Shown here: in pieces, positions 10,101 to 20,284 of the stretch | Numbering within the stretch: the stretch's first letter is position 1 | Layout: every line of letters begins with the position of its first letter | Assembly (NCBI GenBank): GCA_020442915.1 | Contig: JAGRJD010000032.1 | Location: 1-58,871, forward strand | Direction of reading: 5' to 3' | Source: Thiothrix sp. | Lineage (GTDB): Bacteria; Pseudomonadota; Gammaproteobacteria; Thiotrichales; Thiotrichaceae | DNA: 58,871 nucleotides | Position numbers and translations under genes: made by a program | Notes under the pieces: generated by a model | What the model was told of the DNA's origin: nothing | Databases searched by the model: none | What the model saw: only the letters and a program-made list of their open reading frames with translations

Positions 10101-11787
10101 AGGTAGCAGGTAAGGTGACCGTATGCCCGTCTACCAGCAGGCTGGCAGTGGCAAAATCAGGGTCAGTCGAGACCAGCACGGAAATTTTATACGGGAATTG
10201 ATTAACCGTATTAACAGTATTTATTACACCATAACGCAACTGTTTCCAGGTACGTCCGGGGGTGACACTGGCACTGGTCGTGAACGCATACTGGGCATAA
10301 TCACCCTGCTCGTAAGCCGCCACCCGTCCTGTCTGGTCTGCCCCCAGAATGCGTGCGGAAGTCACCTGAATCAGGTAGTCGATGCCACTGCCGGCGGTAA
10401 TGGGCGGGGCTGAGGCAATGTCCGCTCCCAGCGGGAGCTTCACCGTATACTTGTCAGGCGGGCTGCCGTTGGCCTCATGATTCCAGATGATCTGCTCGCT
10501 CGGCGTGAAGGTGGCTCCGACAGCCAGCGGACAGGTATCGACATTGGCATCCGCCGGATAACTCAACACCGTCAGCGTCAACGCATAATCCTCAACCTCA
10601 CCATTGGAAGCAAGGCCGGTGGCGCGCTCATCCTGCGGGGTTCCCGTGTCATCAGTCAGCACATCAGAGGTCAGGCGCAGACGCGCAAAAGTCGCACCTG
10701 CTGCACCCGCCGGAACGCCGGACCACGACAGGCCACCACCGGACAAGACCCCCGCATTCACTGCCACGCTCGCATGTTCACTTGCACTGAAAACACCGTC
10801 CTTGTCAAAGTCGATCCAGGCATGCAGTGTTCCCGTTCCGGTGGCCCGGATGTTGGCGGCGGATAGTATGTAGCTCGTGGCTCCGACAGTCAGCGGTGGA
10901 AAACCGGATACTCCGTCATCATCGGCTCCATCCCCGCCGGCATCCGCACTGGCGATGCTGCCGGTCTCCGCGTCAATGGCCGGACCCAGCTGGAGTCCGC
11001 TCACAATGATGTGTCCTGCAGTGCCGTATGCTGTCGTACTGCTGCCATCCGGTGCCGTCGAACCATCAGCCGGCGCATCACTGTAGTCAGTGTCGACAGC
11101 AGCAGGACACGTCGTGATCTTGAATGCCCCACCAATAATGGTACCGTTATAGTTGGTGGTAGCGACAGTACCACTGGTAATCGTGACAGGGCCACCCTGT
11201 CCACTACCGGTATTGGTAATCGTGAGTGTCTGGGTCGGTATCGGGAAATCCCAGGTAACAACCGAATTGGAACCAAAACTTTCCGATGAAGTGCCGGGGT
11301 TCTGATCGGTCAGATTGGAGCGCAGTTCCATGCCGCCATTAATCAGGGTTGCCTGACTCATAATGGAAGAAGCCAGATTGTAGGTCGAGTTCATTTCATT
11401 CGTGATATAGCTCGCTGCATGGCTGAATGTGATTCGCTCCTGATCCTGCTGGGCACCGAATGTTGTTTCAAAACGGGAAATCGGCTCGCTGAAGTTATAG
11501 GTAATGGATGATGTTGTGGTATCAAAATCCCTGTTCAGATGTACGCCATCTGGCAGCCAGCCATCTGCCGTGAATGAATCAGCCCGGTTGTTCGCCGTGA
11601 CGGTAATGTCGATACCATTCACTGTGACAGTGCCACCAGCAAGCAGTGTCGCCATCGTGGTGTCGGTGTTTGTCGACTCAATAGCGCCGCTACAGCTGAT
11701 TTCGGGCGCTGCCTGACTGGCAAATGGCATAGTGAACAATAAGGCAGCGAATAGGCTATACAGCTTTCTGTTCAGGGTTATCATCAT
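7147..11787 (-). CDS. Large secreted multidomain protein (GEVED, SdrD-B-like and DUF11-like domains)
   Basis: 1546 residues from ATG 11787, with a clear Sec signal peptide (KLYSLFAALLFTMPFASQA, cleavage before APE). The N-terminal ~230 residues are a unique region. Three Asp/Gly-rich modules each end in GEVEDY (about residues 395-401, 765-771 and 1167-1173), the signature of GEVED domains. Between the second and third is a beta-propeller-like stretch (YQSSVNSYRKLNPATATYD...). Then come an SdrD-B-like carboxypeptidase-regulatory fold (about 1178-1290; SGRVYLDRNVDGVN.., GADGAYSF) and a DUF11-like repeat at the end (ETLRYTITYANVGDGHVNEL...). There is no LPXTG, membrane anchor or obvious secretion-system tail. 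Calcium binding is likely from DxDxDG-like motifs (DADGGDGADDDG, DFDKDG, DFNRDGD, DWNGDGD). Probably a surface or matrix adhesin-like protein; role unknown. Confidence 0.85.
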   Translation of the reverse strand: MMITLNRKLYSLFAALLFTMPFASQAAPEISCSGAIESTNTDTTMATLLAGGTVTVNGIDITVTANNRADSFTADGWLPDGVHLNRDFDTTTSSITYNFSEPISRFETTFGAQQDQERITFSHAASYITNEMNSTYNLASSIMSQATLINGGMELRSNLTDQNPGTSSESFGSNSVVTWDFPIPTQTLTITNTGSGQGGPVTITSGTVATTNYNGTIIGGAFKITTCPAAVDTDYSDAPADGSTAPDGSSTTAYGTAGHIIVSGLQLGPAIDAETGSIASADAGGDGADDDGVSGFPPLTVGATSYILSAANIRATGTGTLHAWIDFDKDGVFSASEHASVAVNAGVLSGGGLSWSGVPAGAAGATFARLRLTSDVLTDDTGTPQDERATGLASNGEVEDYALTLTVLSYPADANVDTCPLAVGATFTPSEQIIWNHEANGSPPDKYTVKLPLGADIASAPPITAGSGIDYLIQVTSARILGADQTGRVAAYEQGDYAQYAFTTSASVTPGRTWKQLRYGVINTVNTVNQFPYKISVLVSTDPDFATASLLVDGHTVTLPATYLQTKVPFIRPIFLKPSTTYYMRVIYHDSTAPSGELHWDDVALGFVNCRDQSDAPTASTGYGAPTHVIPENHTLQLGTAIDGDGSTSLAGTNADGDDASGLDDEDGVSLNGFALDNALLNEGPQTLTVETVSSGYLNAWIDFNRDGDFADAGEQIATDISSSGGPLTLDFTPPAGMQNGDSYARFRYSSATGLGPDDSTPAPDGEVEDYKVRLFAGSPYACDPGLYQSSVNSYRKLNPATATYDIIGDLGSETSIGYNVLDNIIYGVRKNDANVGEIIAIASDGSYASLGFATRIDTGAPLVLSAAQLAIDGENNIWMGNWMINLNTMIAIPVVFSGDATKAWDWAYLPGAGGSKGKLYGVHNNDLYITDMDSAITTGTGTSTQVQVTTTVTTVAGLGSSSGGYGAAWTDLNQDLYVYHNSNGKVYQILNQDSAAPSAVLVANTSPLGNNDGASCPLAPAPFYDYGNAPAPYATLISANGPAHAYLSGLRLGASLTRELNGYDNDPSDGVTLYGASLQGQTLTGGQTVTLKVATTGAATLYGFIDWNGDGDFGDAGEALPPLSSSGGVENLSITPPVDIITGMSYARFRYSTDPAAAAPVGLALNGEVEDYQINLLTGGVSVSGRVYLDRNVDGVNAATEAGIADVTVVLYDTINAVCISTRTGADGAYSFSAVSAGIYQLYEAARETVPVPQTCDPAAAADPGGYFSSTANAPAAFSVGTVPVNDRDFGDVRAPQFNLDNEKTTTPDQVVVYPHTFSSPTDGSVTFNVIARYPDPASLSWNVRVYIDSNCDAILGEGDVLHTAAVPLTAGEQVCLLVRVQTPGATTSGALLTSVIESAFVYGDGSLGLPADLQQHTDITRIIAGSGMGGTPATGTGVLDLRKAVWNVTRDINGDVVLPGETLRYTITYANVGDGHVNELVIHDSLPEFTRLISGSMDCSDHPPELPLCSESASADGSLEWRWAGTDHLAPGSSGTVSYEVEVE

Positions 11788-12095
11788 ACCGGTTGTATTA
11801 CCGAATACTATTATTGTTGGGCACTCAATGACATAGGTATCGAGTCTTGATATTTTTCGCCAGACCTGCCCGCCTAAATCAGGCAGCCACCAATTTTCCG
11901 GCCCCGTTCGTCCGGGCCTGAGCACTTTTTTGCTTGATAGAATCAGGATTCTTGCACAGGCCGGCTTGCTGCCACATGAAGGTGTGACACCGTATGCAGG
12001 TTCGGAGGAACCGGGAACCGTATCACCCATTCTGCTGGTTTTCTGCGCCCGCTCACGGTATATAATTCAGGCTTTCAAACTGAGGGGTTGCCTCC
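11788..12095. other. Divergent intergenic region
   Basis: This 308-bp stretch lies between the divergent surface-protein gene and the DUF1461 gene. The half next to the surface-protein gene is AT-rich. A good -10 hexamer TATAAT lies at 12061-12066, 30 nt before ATG 12096, without a convincing -35. A short GC stem (GGCCC / GGGCC) followed by TGAGCAC and six T lies near 11900-11935 and is weak. I see no gene or riboswitch. Confidence 0.5.
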
Positions 12096-12734
12096 ATGCC
12101 CGCCACACCTGCCCTGTCTGCCGGCCTGCGGCTGCTGCTGCCGGTTTTTCTGCTGCTGTGGCTGTTCTGCCTGCCGCTGGCCGTGGCGGTGTATACCCCC
12201 TGGACCTATCAGCTCTACTGTCACTGGAACCCACGCTGCGAACAGCTGGGGCCGGACAAAACACGGCAAAGCATCACGGAACTGAACCGTTTTTTTCAGC
12301 ACCGGCTCGAACTGCTGCCCTCCCCACCCTGGTCCGCCAAGGAAGTGCTGCACATGCAGGAAGTACGCGGCCTGTATGACACGGCATTTGGTGCATTCCT
12401 CATCCTGGGCCTGATACTGGCCCTGGATTTTTTCGGGCATCCCGACAGGCGCAGGCGCTATGGTGCACATGCCCGCCGGGCCATGCTGCTCAGCGGCGGG
12501 CTGCTGGTGCTGATGCTGGTGATTGCGCCTTTCTTCCGCCATTTCTGGCTGGAGGTGTTCCATCCGCTGCTGTTCAGCAATGAGCTGTGGCGTACCGATC
12601 CCCGCGACATCTCCTGGTACCTGATGCCACGGGGCTATTTTCTTGCCGTGATCCTGTTTCTGCTGTCCGGTACCCTGCTGCTGACTGCCCTGATCGGGTG
12701 GTGGGGATACCGCAGGCCGCCGGTACCGGCATGA
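12096..12734 (+). CDS. DUF1461 (TIGR01906-type) integral membrane protein
   Basis: 212 residues with four predicted membrane spans: 13-33, about 95-113, about 130-148 and about 180-202. The extracytoplasmic part after span 1 has the paired cysteines YCHWNPRCEQ. The segment FWLEVFHPLLFSNELWRTDP between spans 3 and 4 matches the DUF1461 family of inner-membrane proteins, whose function is unknown. The gene precedes the riboflavin genes by 82 nt and may or may not share their transcript. Confidence 0.75.
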   Translation: MPATPALSAGLRLLLPVFLLLWLFCLPLAVAVYTPWTYQLYCHWNPRCEQLGPDKTRQSITELNRFFQHRLELLPSPPWSAKEVLHMQEVRGLYDTAFGAFLILGLILALDFFGHPDRRRRYGAHARRAMLLSGGLLVLMLVIAPFFRHFWLEVFHPLLFSNELWRTDPRDISWYLMPRGYFLAVILFLLSGTLLLTALIGWWGYRRPPVPA

Positions 12735-12816
12735 AATGAGAATTGTTGGGCATTTGCCGCGCTTTTGCGTATGATTGCCTTCTTTGTTTTACAGACACAC
12801 TCCCCGCACGATCCTC

Positions 12817-13926
12817 ATGGCATTCAACACAACCGAAGAAATCATCCAGGACCTTGCCGCCGGCAAAATGGTCGTCATTGTGGATGATGAAGACCGCGAG
12901 AATGAAGGTGATCTGCTGATGATCGCCTCGCTAACCCGCCCGGAAGACATCAACTTCATGGTCCGGGAGGCTCGTGGACTGGTCTGCCTGACCCTGACCC
13001 GCGAACGCTGCCGCCAGCTCTCGCTGCCCCTGATGGTCTCTGCAACCGATGCCGCCCACGGCACCAATTTCACCCTTTCCATTGAGGCTGCCGAAGGCGT
13101 CAGTACCGGCATTTCCGCCTATGACCGCGCCCATACCGTGCGCACCGCCGTGGCTCCGAACGCCCAGCCCGCCGACCTCACCCAGCCCGGCCACATCTTC
13201 CCGGTCATGGCCCAGCCCGGCGGCGTACTCACCCGTGCCGGCCATACTGAAGCCGGCTGTGATCTGGCACGGCTGGCGGGGTTTGAGCCGGCAGCGACCA
13301 TCGTGGAAATCATGAATGAAGACGGCACCATGGCACGCCGTCCCGACCTTGAAGCCTTTGCCCACCGGCACCAGCTCAAGCTCGGCAGTATTGAAAACCT
13401 GATCCGTTACCGGCTCGAAAACGAGAAAACCGTGGAGCGCGTGCACGCGCGCACGGTCATGACGGCTGCCGGGGAATTCCGGCTGCTGGCCTATCAGGAG
13501 CAGGCCCGGCATGAGGTGCATCTGGCGCTGGTCAAGGGCGAAATCAGACCGGGGGACAAGGTGCTGGTGCGTGTGCATCTGGAGCATGAACTGTGCGACC
13601 TGCTGACACTGACGGAAACCGGTTGCGGCTGGCCGCTGGGTGCTGTCATGCAGCGTATCAACAGCGAGGGCCAGGGTGTGATTGTGATCCTGCGCCGACC
13701 GGGGCGTCCGGGTGACATCCTGGAACAACTGCAGGCACTGGAAGCCGGCACAGCACCCCCTCCGGACAACAGGCCCTCTTCGCCCGATGATGCCAAAACC
13801 TATGGCATCGGTGCCCAGATTCTTGTCGATATCGGGGTGCAGCAGATGCGGGTCATGAGTGCACCCCGGCGCTTTCTGGGCATTGGCGGTTTCGGGCTGG
13901 AAATCGTGGAATACGTACAGGATTAA
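12817..13926 (+). CDS. ribB: 3,4-dihydroxy-2-butanone-4-phosphate synthase with degenerate GTP cyclohydrolase II-like domain
   Basis: 369 residues. The N-terminal half is a complete DHBP synthase: the acidic metal loop DDEDRENEGD at 23-32, and HTEAGCDLARLAG for ribulose-5-phosphate binding. It converts ribulose 5-phosphate to the four-carbon precursor of riboflavin plus formate. The C-terminal ~160 residues follow the RibA fold, but the three zinc cysteines and the GDxxGSxRCDC signature of active GTP cyclohydrolase II are absent (the region reads RVHLEHELCDLLTLTETGCGW). This half is therefore very likely inactive, as in other gammaproteobacterial RibB proteins of this type. ATG 12817 is chosen as the conserved start. 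RibH follows 12 nt later. Confidence 0.92.
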   Translation: MAFNTTEEIIQDLAAGKMVVIVDDEDRENEGDLLMIASLTRPEDINFMVREARGLVCLTLTRERCRQLSLPLMVSATDAAHGTNFTLSIEAAEGVSTGISAYDRAHTVRTAVAPNAQPADLTQPGHIFPVMAQPGGVLTRAGHTEAGCDLARLAGFEPAATIVEIMNEDGTMARRPDLEAFAHRHQLKLGSIENLIRYRLENEKTVERVHARTVMTAAGEFRLLAYQEQARHEVHLALVKGEIRPGDKVLVRVHLEHELCDLLTLTETGCGWPLGAVMQRINSEGQGVIVILRRPGRPGDILEQLQALEAGTAPPPDNRPSSPDDAKTYGIGAQILVDIGVQQMRVMSAPRRFLGIGGFGLEIVEYVQD

Positions 13927-13938
13927 GGAGCAGGCATC

Positions 13939-14415
13939 ATGCAGGGCATCAAGACCATTGAAGGCAGTTTCACCCCGTTCAAGGCACGCTATGGCATCGC
14001 CGTGGCCCGTTTCAACGGTTTCGTTGTGGAAAGCCTGCTGGCCGGGGCGGTTGACGCCCTGCGCCGCCATGGCGTCGAGGAGGTGGATATCGAAATCGTG
14101 CGCGTACCGGGGGCCTTCGAGCTGCCGCTGGTGGCACAGTCCATGGCTGTCAACGGCGATTATGATGCCATCATCGCGCTGGGAGCCGTGATCCGGGGCA
14201 GCACCGCCCACTTCGACTATGTGGCCGGTGAAGCCGCCAAGGGGCTCGCCAAAGTCAGTCTGGATCACGACATTCCGGTCATTTTCGGGGTACTCACCAC
14301 GGATACCATCGAACAGGCCATTGAACGCGCCGGTACCAAGGCCGGTAACAAAGGGTCGGAAGCCGCCCTCGGGGCCATCGAGATGGTGTCGCTGCTGAAC
14401 CAGTTGCGGGGCTGA
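13939..14415 (+). CDS. ribH: 6,7-dimethyl-8-ribityllumazine synthase
   Basis: 158 residues, the usual length. Substrate-binding motifs are present: ARFNGFV near the N-terminus, VPGAFELPL, the loop [14 protein letters not shown], and the catalytic-site histidine and context [16 protein letters not shown]. It condenses the DHBP product of RibB with 5-amino-6-ribitylaminouracil in the penultimate riboflavin step. AAGGAG precedes the start; nusB begins 3 nt after the stop. Confidence 0.96.
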   Translation: MQGIKTIEGSFTPFKARYGIAVARFNGFVVESLLAGAVDALRRHGVEEVDIEIVRVPGAFELPLVAQSMAVNGDYDAIIALGAVIRGSTAHFDYVAGEAAKGLAKVSLDHDIPVIFGVLTTDTIEQAIERAGTKAGNKGSEAALGAIEMVSLLNQLRG

Positions 14416-14418
14416 GCC

Positions 14419-14913
14419 ATGCGCAACCGCTCTCCGAATGAACAGCAGCAGTTCATTTCACGCCGCCGGGTGGCGCGCCGTCTGGCCATGATCGGCGTCT
14501 ACCAGTGGCTGGTAACTGCCAACAGTTTTCAGGATATTTATCAGTATTTCCAGCAGGATATGGAGCTGGCCGAAGACTTTCGCAAGTGTGATGCCGCCTT
14601 CTGCCACCAGCTGATGCGCTGCGGGATCGAGAATGCCGAGCTGCCGGGCCTGATCGAGCCGTTTCTGGACCGCAAGCTGGTGCACGTGGACATGATCGAG
14701 CATGCGGTGTTGCGCGTGGCCAGCTGCGAGCTGTTCAATCACCCGGAAACGCCTTACAAGGTAATCGTGAACGAGTACGTGAACCTGAGCAAGAAATTCG
14801 GCGCGGATCAGGCGCACAAGTTCATCAACGGCGTATTGGACAAGGTTGCTGCACAGACCCGTCCGCAGGAGTTCAAACCCCGGCACACGGACAGAAACCG
14901 GGATACGGTCTGA
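14419..14913 (+). CDS. nusB: Transcription antitermination factor NusB
   Basis: 164 residues, all-helical. The N-terminal RRRVARRLAMIGVYQW matches the arginine-rich boxA RNA-binding start of NusB, and the C-terminal half carries PYKVIVNEYVNLSKKFGADQAHKFINGVLD, the family signature. It acts with NusE (S10) on boxA of rRNA operons and in processive antitermination. The ribH-nusB order is common in Proteobacteria. Confidence 0.95.
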   Translation: MRNRSPNEQQQFISRRRVARRLAMIGVYQWLVTANSFQDIYQYFQQDMELAEDFRKCDAAFCHQLMRCGIENAELPGLIEPFLDRKLVHVDMIEHAVLRVASCELFNHPETPYKVIVNEYVNLSKKFGADQAHKFINGVLDKVAAQTRPQEFKPRHTDRNRDTV

Positions 14914-15018
14914 GCGGCCTGGCTGCGGTAAAAGTACAGCAATAACCGGCATTTCTGCATACCCCCTGAACAGGAAACCGCCTAAACTGGGCCATCAGTC
15001 CAAATCCGGAGGAACCCC

Positions 15019-15885
15019 ATGAGCAAGCCCAGCTGCATGCCGCCTGACAACAATACCCGCACCCCGCGTTTCAAGGCTCCGCCCCTGTCCTGCGATGCCC
15101 ACTGCCACGTGTTCGGCCCGCATGACATTTTTCCCTACTCCGACAAGGCCACCTACTGGCCCCCGGATGCGGACAAGCACGCCCTGAAACGCATTCACGA
15201 CAAGCTCGGCATTCAGCGTGCCGTGCTGGTTCAGGCCAGCTGCCATGGCATTGACAACCGCGGCATGCTGGATGCCATCAAGTCCTCCAACGGCGCTTAT
15301 CGCGGCGTCTGCATCGCCAATGACAGTTTCAGCGAGAATGATTTCCAGGACCTGCACGACGGTGGGGTGCGCGGTGTGCGCTTCAACTTCGTCAAGCATC
15401 TGGGGGGCACTCCTGATCTGGCAATGATGAAAACCGTACTGAACCGGGTCAAGCCGCTGGGCTGGCATCTGGTCATCCATGTCAATGCCGAAGACCTGAT
15501 CGCCTATGAGGATTTCTTCAACGCCATCGACATGGAAATCGTGGTGGACCACATGGCCAGGGTGCCGACCGTTGATGGCGTGGCCCAGAAAGCCTACCAG
15601 ATACTGCTGGATGTCATGCAGCGCGACAACTGGTGGGTGAAGGTCTGCGGCTCAGAGCGCATTTCCATGGGGCCACCATTCTATGATGCCGTACCGTATG
15701 CCCAGGGGCTGATTGAGGTTGCTCCGGACCGCATCCTGTGGGGCACCGACTATCCGCACCCCAACATCAAGAAGCACATGCCCAATGATGCCGACCTGCT
15801 GGACCTGGTACCGCTGATCGCCCGCGATGAGGCTACCCAGAAAAAGATCATGGTGGATAATCCCGCCCGCCTGTACGGATTTTAA
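15019..15885 (+). CDS. Amidohydrolase-superfamily TIM-barrel hydrolase (2-pyrone-4,6-dicarboxylate lactonase-like)
   Basis: 288 residues. Metal/substrate ligands fit the amidohydrolase-2 family: DAHCHVFGP near the start (H28, H30), LVIHVNAED and VVDHMAR in the middle, and the strand-8 acid in WGTDYPHPN. The opening resembles 2-pyrone-4,6-dicarboxylate hydrolase (LigI). The substrate could be another lactone of aromatic catabolism; no other lignin-pathway genes are present here. GGAGG precedes the ATG. A short perfect stem (CAGGTCT / AGACCTG, 15903-15920) follows the stop but has no T run. Confidence 0.8.
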   Translation: MSKPSCMPPDNNTRTPRFKAPPLSCDAHCHVFGPHDIFPYSDKATYWPPDADKHALKRIHDKLGIQRAVLVQASCHGIDNRGMLDAIKSSNGAYRGVCIANDSFSENDFQDLHDGGVRGVRFNFVKHLGGTPDLAMMKTVLNRVKPLGWHLVIHVNAEDLIAYEDFFNAIDMEIVVDHMARVPTVDGVAQKAYQILLDVMQRDNWWVKVCGSERISMGPPFYDAVPYAQGLIEVAPDRILWGTDYPHPNIKKHMPNDADLLDLVPLIARDEATQKKIMVDNPARLYGF

Positions 15886-15936
15886 GACCACCCCCAGCCA
15901 GCCAGGTCTGACCAGACCTGAAACCCTGCTGCTTTA

Positions 15937-15982
15937 CGCCCCTCCCCCCTGCTGTGGGGGGAAGGGTCGGAACAAGGATGAG
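15937..15982. repeat. REP-like palindromic element, copy 2
   Basis: The stem CCCTCCCCCC / GGGGGGAAGGG (15939-15966) with a short loop is followed by TCGGAACAAGGATGAGG. Its stem and tail resemble the element at 2621-2672. It sits between two convergent genes. Confidence 0.5.
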
Positions 15983-15999
15983 GCAGGCTTATGCCGGCA

Positions 16000-17780
<1,781 letters not shown>

Positions 17781-18224
17781 ATGGACAAACAGGCACTGCG
17801 CACCACCCTGCTGGCACTGGCTGAAAGTGAAATGCGCACACTCGAACAAAACTACCGGGAACATCTGGAGCAGGCCAAGATCGACGACAGTGACAGCCAT
17901 GATGAGGACGAACTGTCGCACGCAGCAGAAAACGGTGAGCTGGCCGTCCTGCTTGAACAGCCCATGCAGGAGCAGCAGGAAAAAATCAGGCTGCTGCAGG
18001 ATATTGATTTTTCACCCAAGACCCGGATTGAAGCCGGTGCCGTCGTTCGTTTCAACAACCAGTATCTGGTGATTGCCATCGCCACCAGCCGTTTTGACTA
18101 CCAGGGCGACAGTTTCATGGGCATTTCCACCGCAGCCCCGATCTATACCGAAATCCAGGGCCTGGAAGCCGGTGACACCTTCGAGTTCAATGACCGGGAA
18201 ACCGAAATCCAGGCCGTCTACTGA
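17781..18224 (+). CDS. GreA/GreB C-terminal-domain-like protein
   Basis: 147 residues. The N-terminal half is helical and charged (REHLEQAKIDDSDSHDEDEL.. QEQQEKIRLLQDIDFS), suggesting a coiled coil. The C-terminal half (from about residue 78: GAVVRFNNQYLVIAIATSRF.. ISTAAPIYTEIQGLEAGDTFEFND) follows the FKBP-like C-terminal domain of GreA/GreB and Rnk. Such proteins bind RNA polymerase near the secondary channel. Whether the coiled coil keeps the GreA/B acidic tip is unclear; the acidic run at 35-45 could serve, but this is inference. Monocistronic. Confidence 0.6.
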   Translation: MDKQALRTTLLALAESEMRTLEQNYREHLEQAKIDDSDSHDEDELSHAAENGELAVLLEQPMQEQQEKIRLLQDIDFSPKTRIEAGAVVRFNNQYLVIAIATSRFDYQGDSFMGISTAAPIYTEIQGLEAGDTFEFNDRETEIQAVY

Positions 18225-18290
18225 GAGCGGCAACCGGTGGGTGGGACTGCGCACGGCTGTTTCCCACCTGCAGGCAATACAAGCGGTCTG

Positions 18291-18325
18291 CCCCTCCTCT
18301 CCCTGATGGGAGAGGCTCCCCAGCC
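18291..18325. repeat. Stem-loop resembling the REP-like elements
   Basis: A perfect 8-bp stem CCTCTCCC / GGGAGAGG with a TGAT loop at 18296-18315, with CTCCCC after it. It is C-rich then G-rich like the two elements at 2627 and 15939, but the tail is not conserved. It lies between the GreA/B-like gene and the SulP gene and could act as a weak transcription barrier. Confidence 0.35.
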
Positions 18326-18453
18326 CACGGTCAGAAACGGGTATGATACCCCCCCATTATGCCGCATGCCGCTCCCGCCTCCGGCCTGGCATCTGTTCCT
18401 GCTGAATCAAAACCGCCTGGACCCATCAAATAAACCCAAGAAGGCAAGGCCGC

Positions 18454-20232
18454 ATGAATCAATGGTTACTCTCCTTTCTGGATGACTGGAAAGAACGCCT
18501 CACCCCTTATCGGGGCTGGATTGGTGAACTGAAAAACCCGCAAACCCTCAAAGCCGACATCCTCGCCGGACTCACCGTGGCCCTGATAGCCATTCCACAG
18601 GCCATGGCCTATGCACAGCTGGCTGGCCTGCCGGCCTATATCGGGCTGTATGCCTCTTTTCTGCCCGTGATTGTTGCTGCCCTGTTCGGCTCCTCACGCC
18701 AGCTCAGTACCGGCACCACCGCCATGGCCTCGCTCATGTCCGCTACCGCCCTGCAGCCCTATGCTGCCGAGGGTGTGGAAGCCATGATCACGTATTCGGC
18801 CATGCTGGCGATTATGGTCGGCACCCTGCGTTTCTCGCTCGGCATGCTGCGCCTGGGCATGGTCATGGACTTCCTGTCCCATCCGGTGGTGGTAGGCTTT
18901 ACCAATGCGGCGGCCCTGATCATTGCCACCTCCCAGATTCCCAAGCTGTTCGGGGTGCCGGTCCAGGTAGACACCTTCGAGCATTACCACCAGTACCTGT
19001 GGCATCTGCTGCTGGCCCTGCCGCACACCCACCTGGTGACCTTTGCCATGGGAGCCTTCGCACTCGGCTCACTCATTGTGCTCAAAAAATTCGCACCCCG
19101 TCTGCCGGGCGTACTGCTGGTGGTCACACTCAGCACCCTGCTCTCCTGGGCACTCGGCTATGACCAGCTCGGCGGCAGTGTCATCGGCAGCATTCCCCGG
19201 GGGCTGCCCGAATTCCACTTTCCGGTAGTGGACCTGAATTTCGGCAACCTTGGCCCCCTGTTCACTTCAGCCGTCATTGTCGGCCTGATGGGGCTGGTCG
19301 AGGCCGTCTCGATCTCCAAGTCCATCGCAGCCCAGACCCGCCAGCGCTGGTCGGTGAATCAGGAGCTGGTGGGACAGGGGCTGGCCAATATCACCGCCGG
19401 CCTGTTCCAGGGCTTTGTGGTCTCCGGTTCATTCTCACGCTCGGCTGTCAACTTTGCTGTCGGTGCCCGCACCGGCTTCGCCTCCATCATCAGCGGAATT
19501 CTGGTCGCCATCACCCTGCTGTTCCTGACCGACCTGTTGCATTACCTGCCACAGGCCACACTGGGCGCCATCATCATCATGGCTGTCTTTAACCTGTTCA
19601 AATTCGCCCCCATCCGGCGCGCCTGGCTGGTGGAGCCGCATGACGGCATTGCTGCCGTGGCAACCTTCACGGCCACCCTGGCCTTTGCACCGCATCTGGA
19701 GCAGGGCATCCTGCTGGGCATCCTGCTGTCCCTGGGTCTGTTCCTGTACCGCACCATGCGTCCGAGCTTCTTTGAGGTCGTACGCCACGCTGACGGCACC
19801 ATGCGCAGTGCCAAAGCCCATGGCCTGAAAACCAGTGATACCGTGGCCGTGTTCCGCTTCAATGGCGATCTGTACTTCGGCAATACCGGCTACCTGGAAG
19901 GCAAGCTGCTGAACACCATGTCCACCAAACCCAGGCTCAAGGTGGTGGTGCTGGACATGGAAGGTATCGGGCTGGTGGATGCCACCGGGGAGGCCATGCT
20001 GGAGCGCATGGCTGACCAGCTCAGCACCACCGGCATCGAATTCTATTTCGCCCGCACCAACCAGCGTGTGTATCAGTCATTCCTGCGCTCGGGGCTGGCC
20101 GCAGAGATCGGGGAAGAGCGCTTCTTCCGTGAACGCAAATACGCCCTGAATCATGCCAAAAAACTGCTGGGGGATGAAATTGATATCAGGCCGCTGCAGG
20201 TAGCCTCCGACCCCGCAGGGCTGCAGGCCTGA
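18454..20232 (+). CDS. SulP-family anion transporter with STAS domain
   Basis: 592 residues. The SulP signature region is present (LAGLTVALIAIPQAMAYAQLAGLPAYIGLYASFLP), followed by 10-12 membrane spans up to about residue 430 and the G.FQGFVVSGSFSRSAVN motif. The C-terminal cytoplasmic STAS domain (about 450-565; VAVFRFNGDLYFGN.., VVVLDMEGIGLVDATG) is complete. It transports sulfate, bicarbonate or a related anion across the inner membrane; the actual substrate is not predictable. The gene stands alone. Confidence 0.9.
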   Translation: MNQWLLSFLDDWKERLTPYRGWIGELKNPQTLKADILAGLTVALIAIPQAMAYAQLAGLPAYIGLYASFLPVIVAALFGSSRQLSTGTTAMASLMSATALQPYAAEGVEAMITYSAMLAIMVGTLRFSLGMLRLGMVMDFLSHPVVVGFTNAAALIIATSQIPKLFGVPVQVDTFEHYHQYLWHLLLALPHTHLVTFAMGAFALGSLIVLKKFAPRLPGVLLVVTLSTLLSWALGYDQLGGSVIGSIPRGLPEFHFPVVDLNFGNLGPLFTSAVIVGLMGLVEAVSISKSIAAQTRQRWSVNQELVGQGLANITAGLFQGFVVSGSFSRSAVNFAVGARTGFASIISGILVAITLLFLTDLLHYLPQATLGAIIIMAVFNLFKFAPIRRAWLVEPHDGIAAVATFTATLAFAPHLEQGILLGILLSLGLFLYRTMRPSFFEVVRHADGTMRSAKAHGLKTSDTVAVFRFNGDLYFGNTGYLEGKLLNTMSTKPRLKVVVLDMEGIGLVDATGEAMLERMADQLSTTGIEFYFARTNQRVYQSFLRSGLAAEIGEERFFRERKYALNHAKKLLGDEIDIRPLQVASDPAGLQA

Positions 20233-20284
20233 CAGGTTGCATGACGGCGCCCTGACCCTCCGCCGGGACAGGTGCTGCCGCAGT

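Noticed and set aside
11788..12030. Longer N-terminus of the surface protein (to 12030)
   Set aside because: It adds 81 residues before a clean signal peptide; no ribosome site supports it.
11788..12095. Possible cyclic-di-GMP riboswitch upstream of the surface protein
   Set aside because: The conserved GEMM core sequences could not be found on either strand.
12735..12816. FMN riboswitch before ribB
   Set aside because: The 82-nt gap is too short and lacks the conserved RFN element motifs.
12931..14268. 445-codon minus-strand frame
   Set aside because: Antisense to ribB and ribH.
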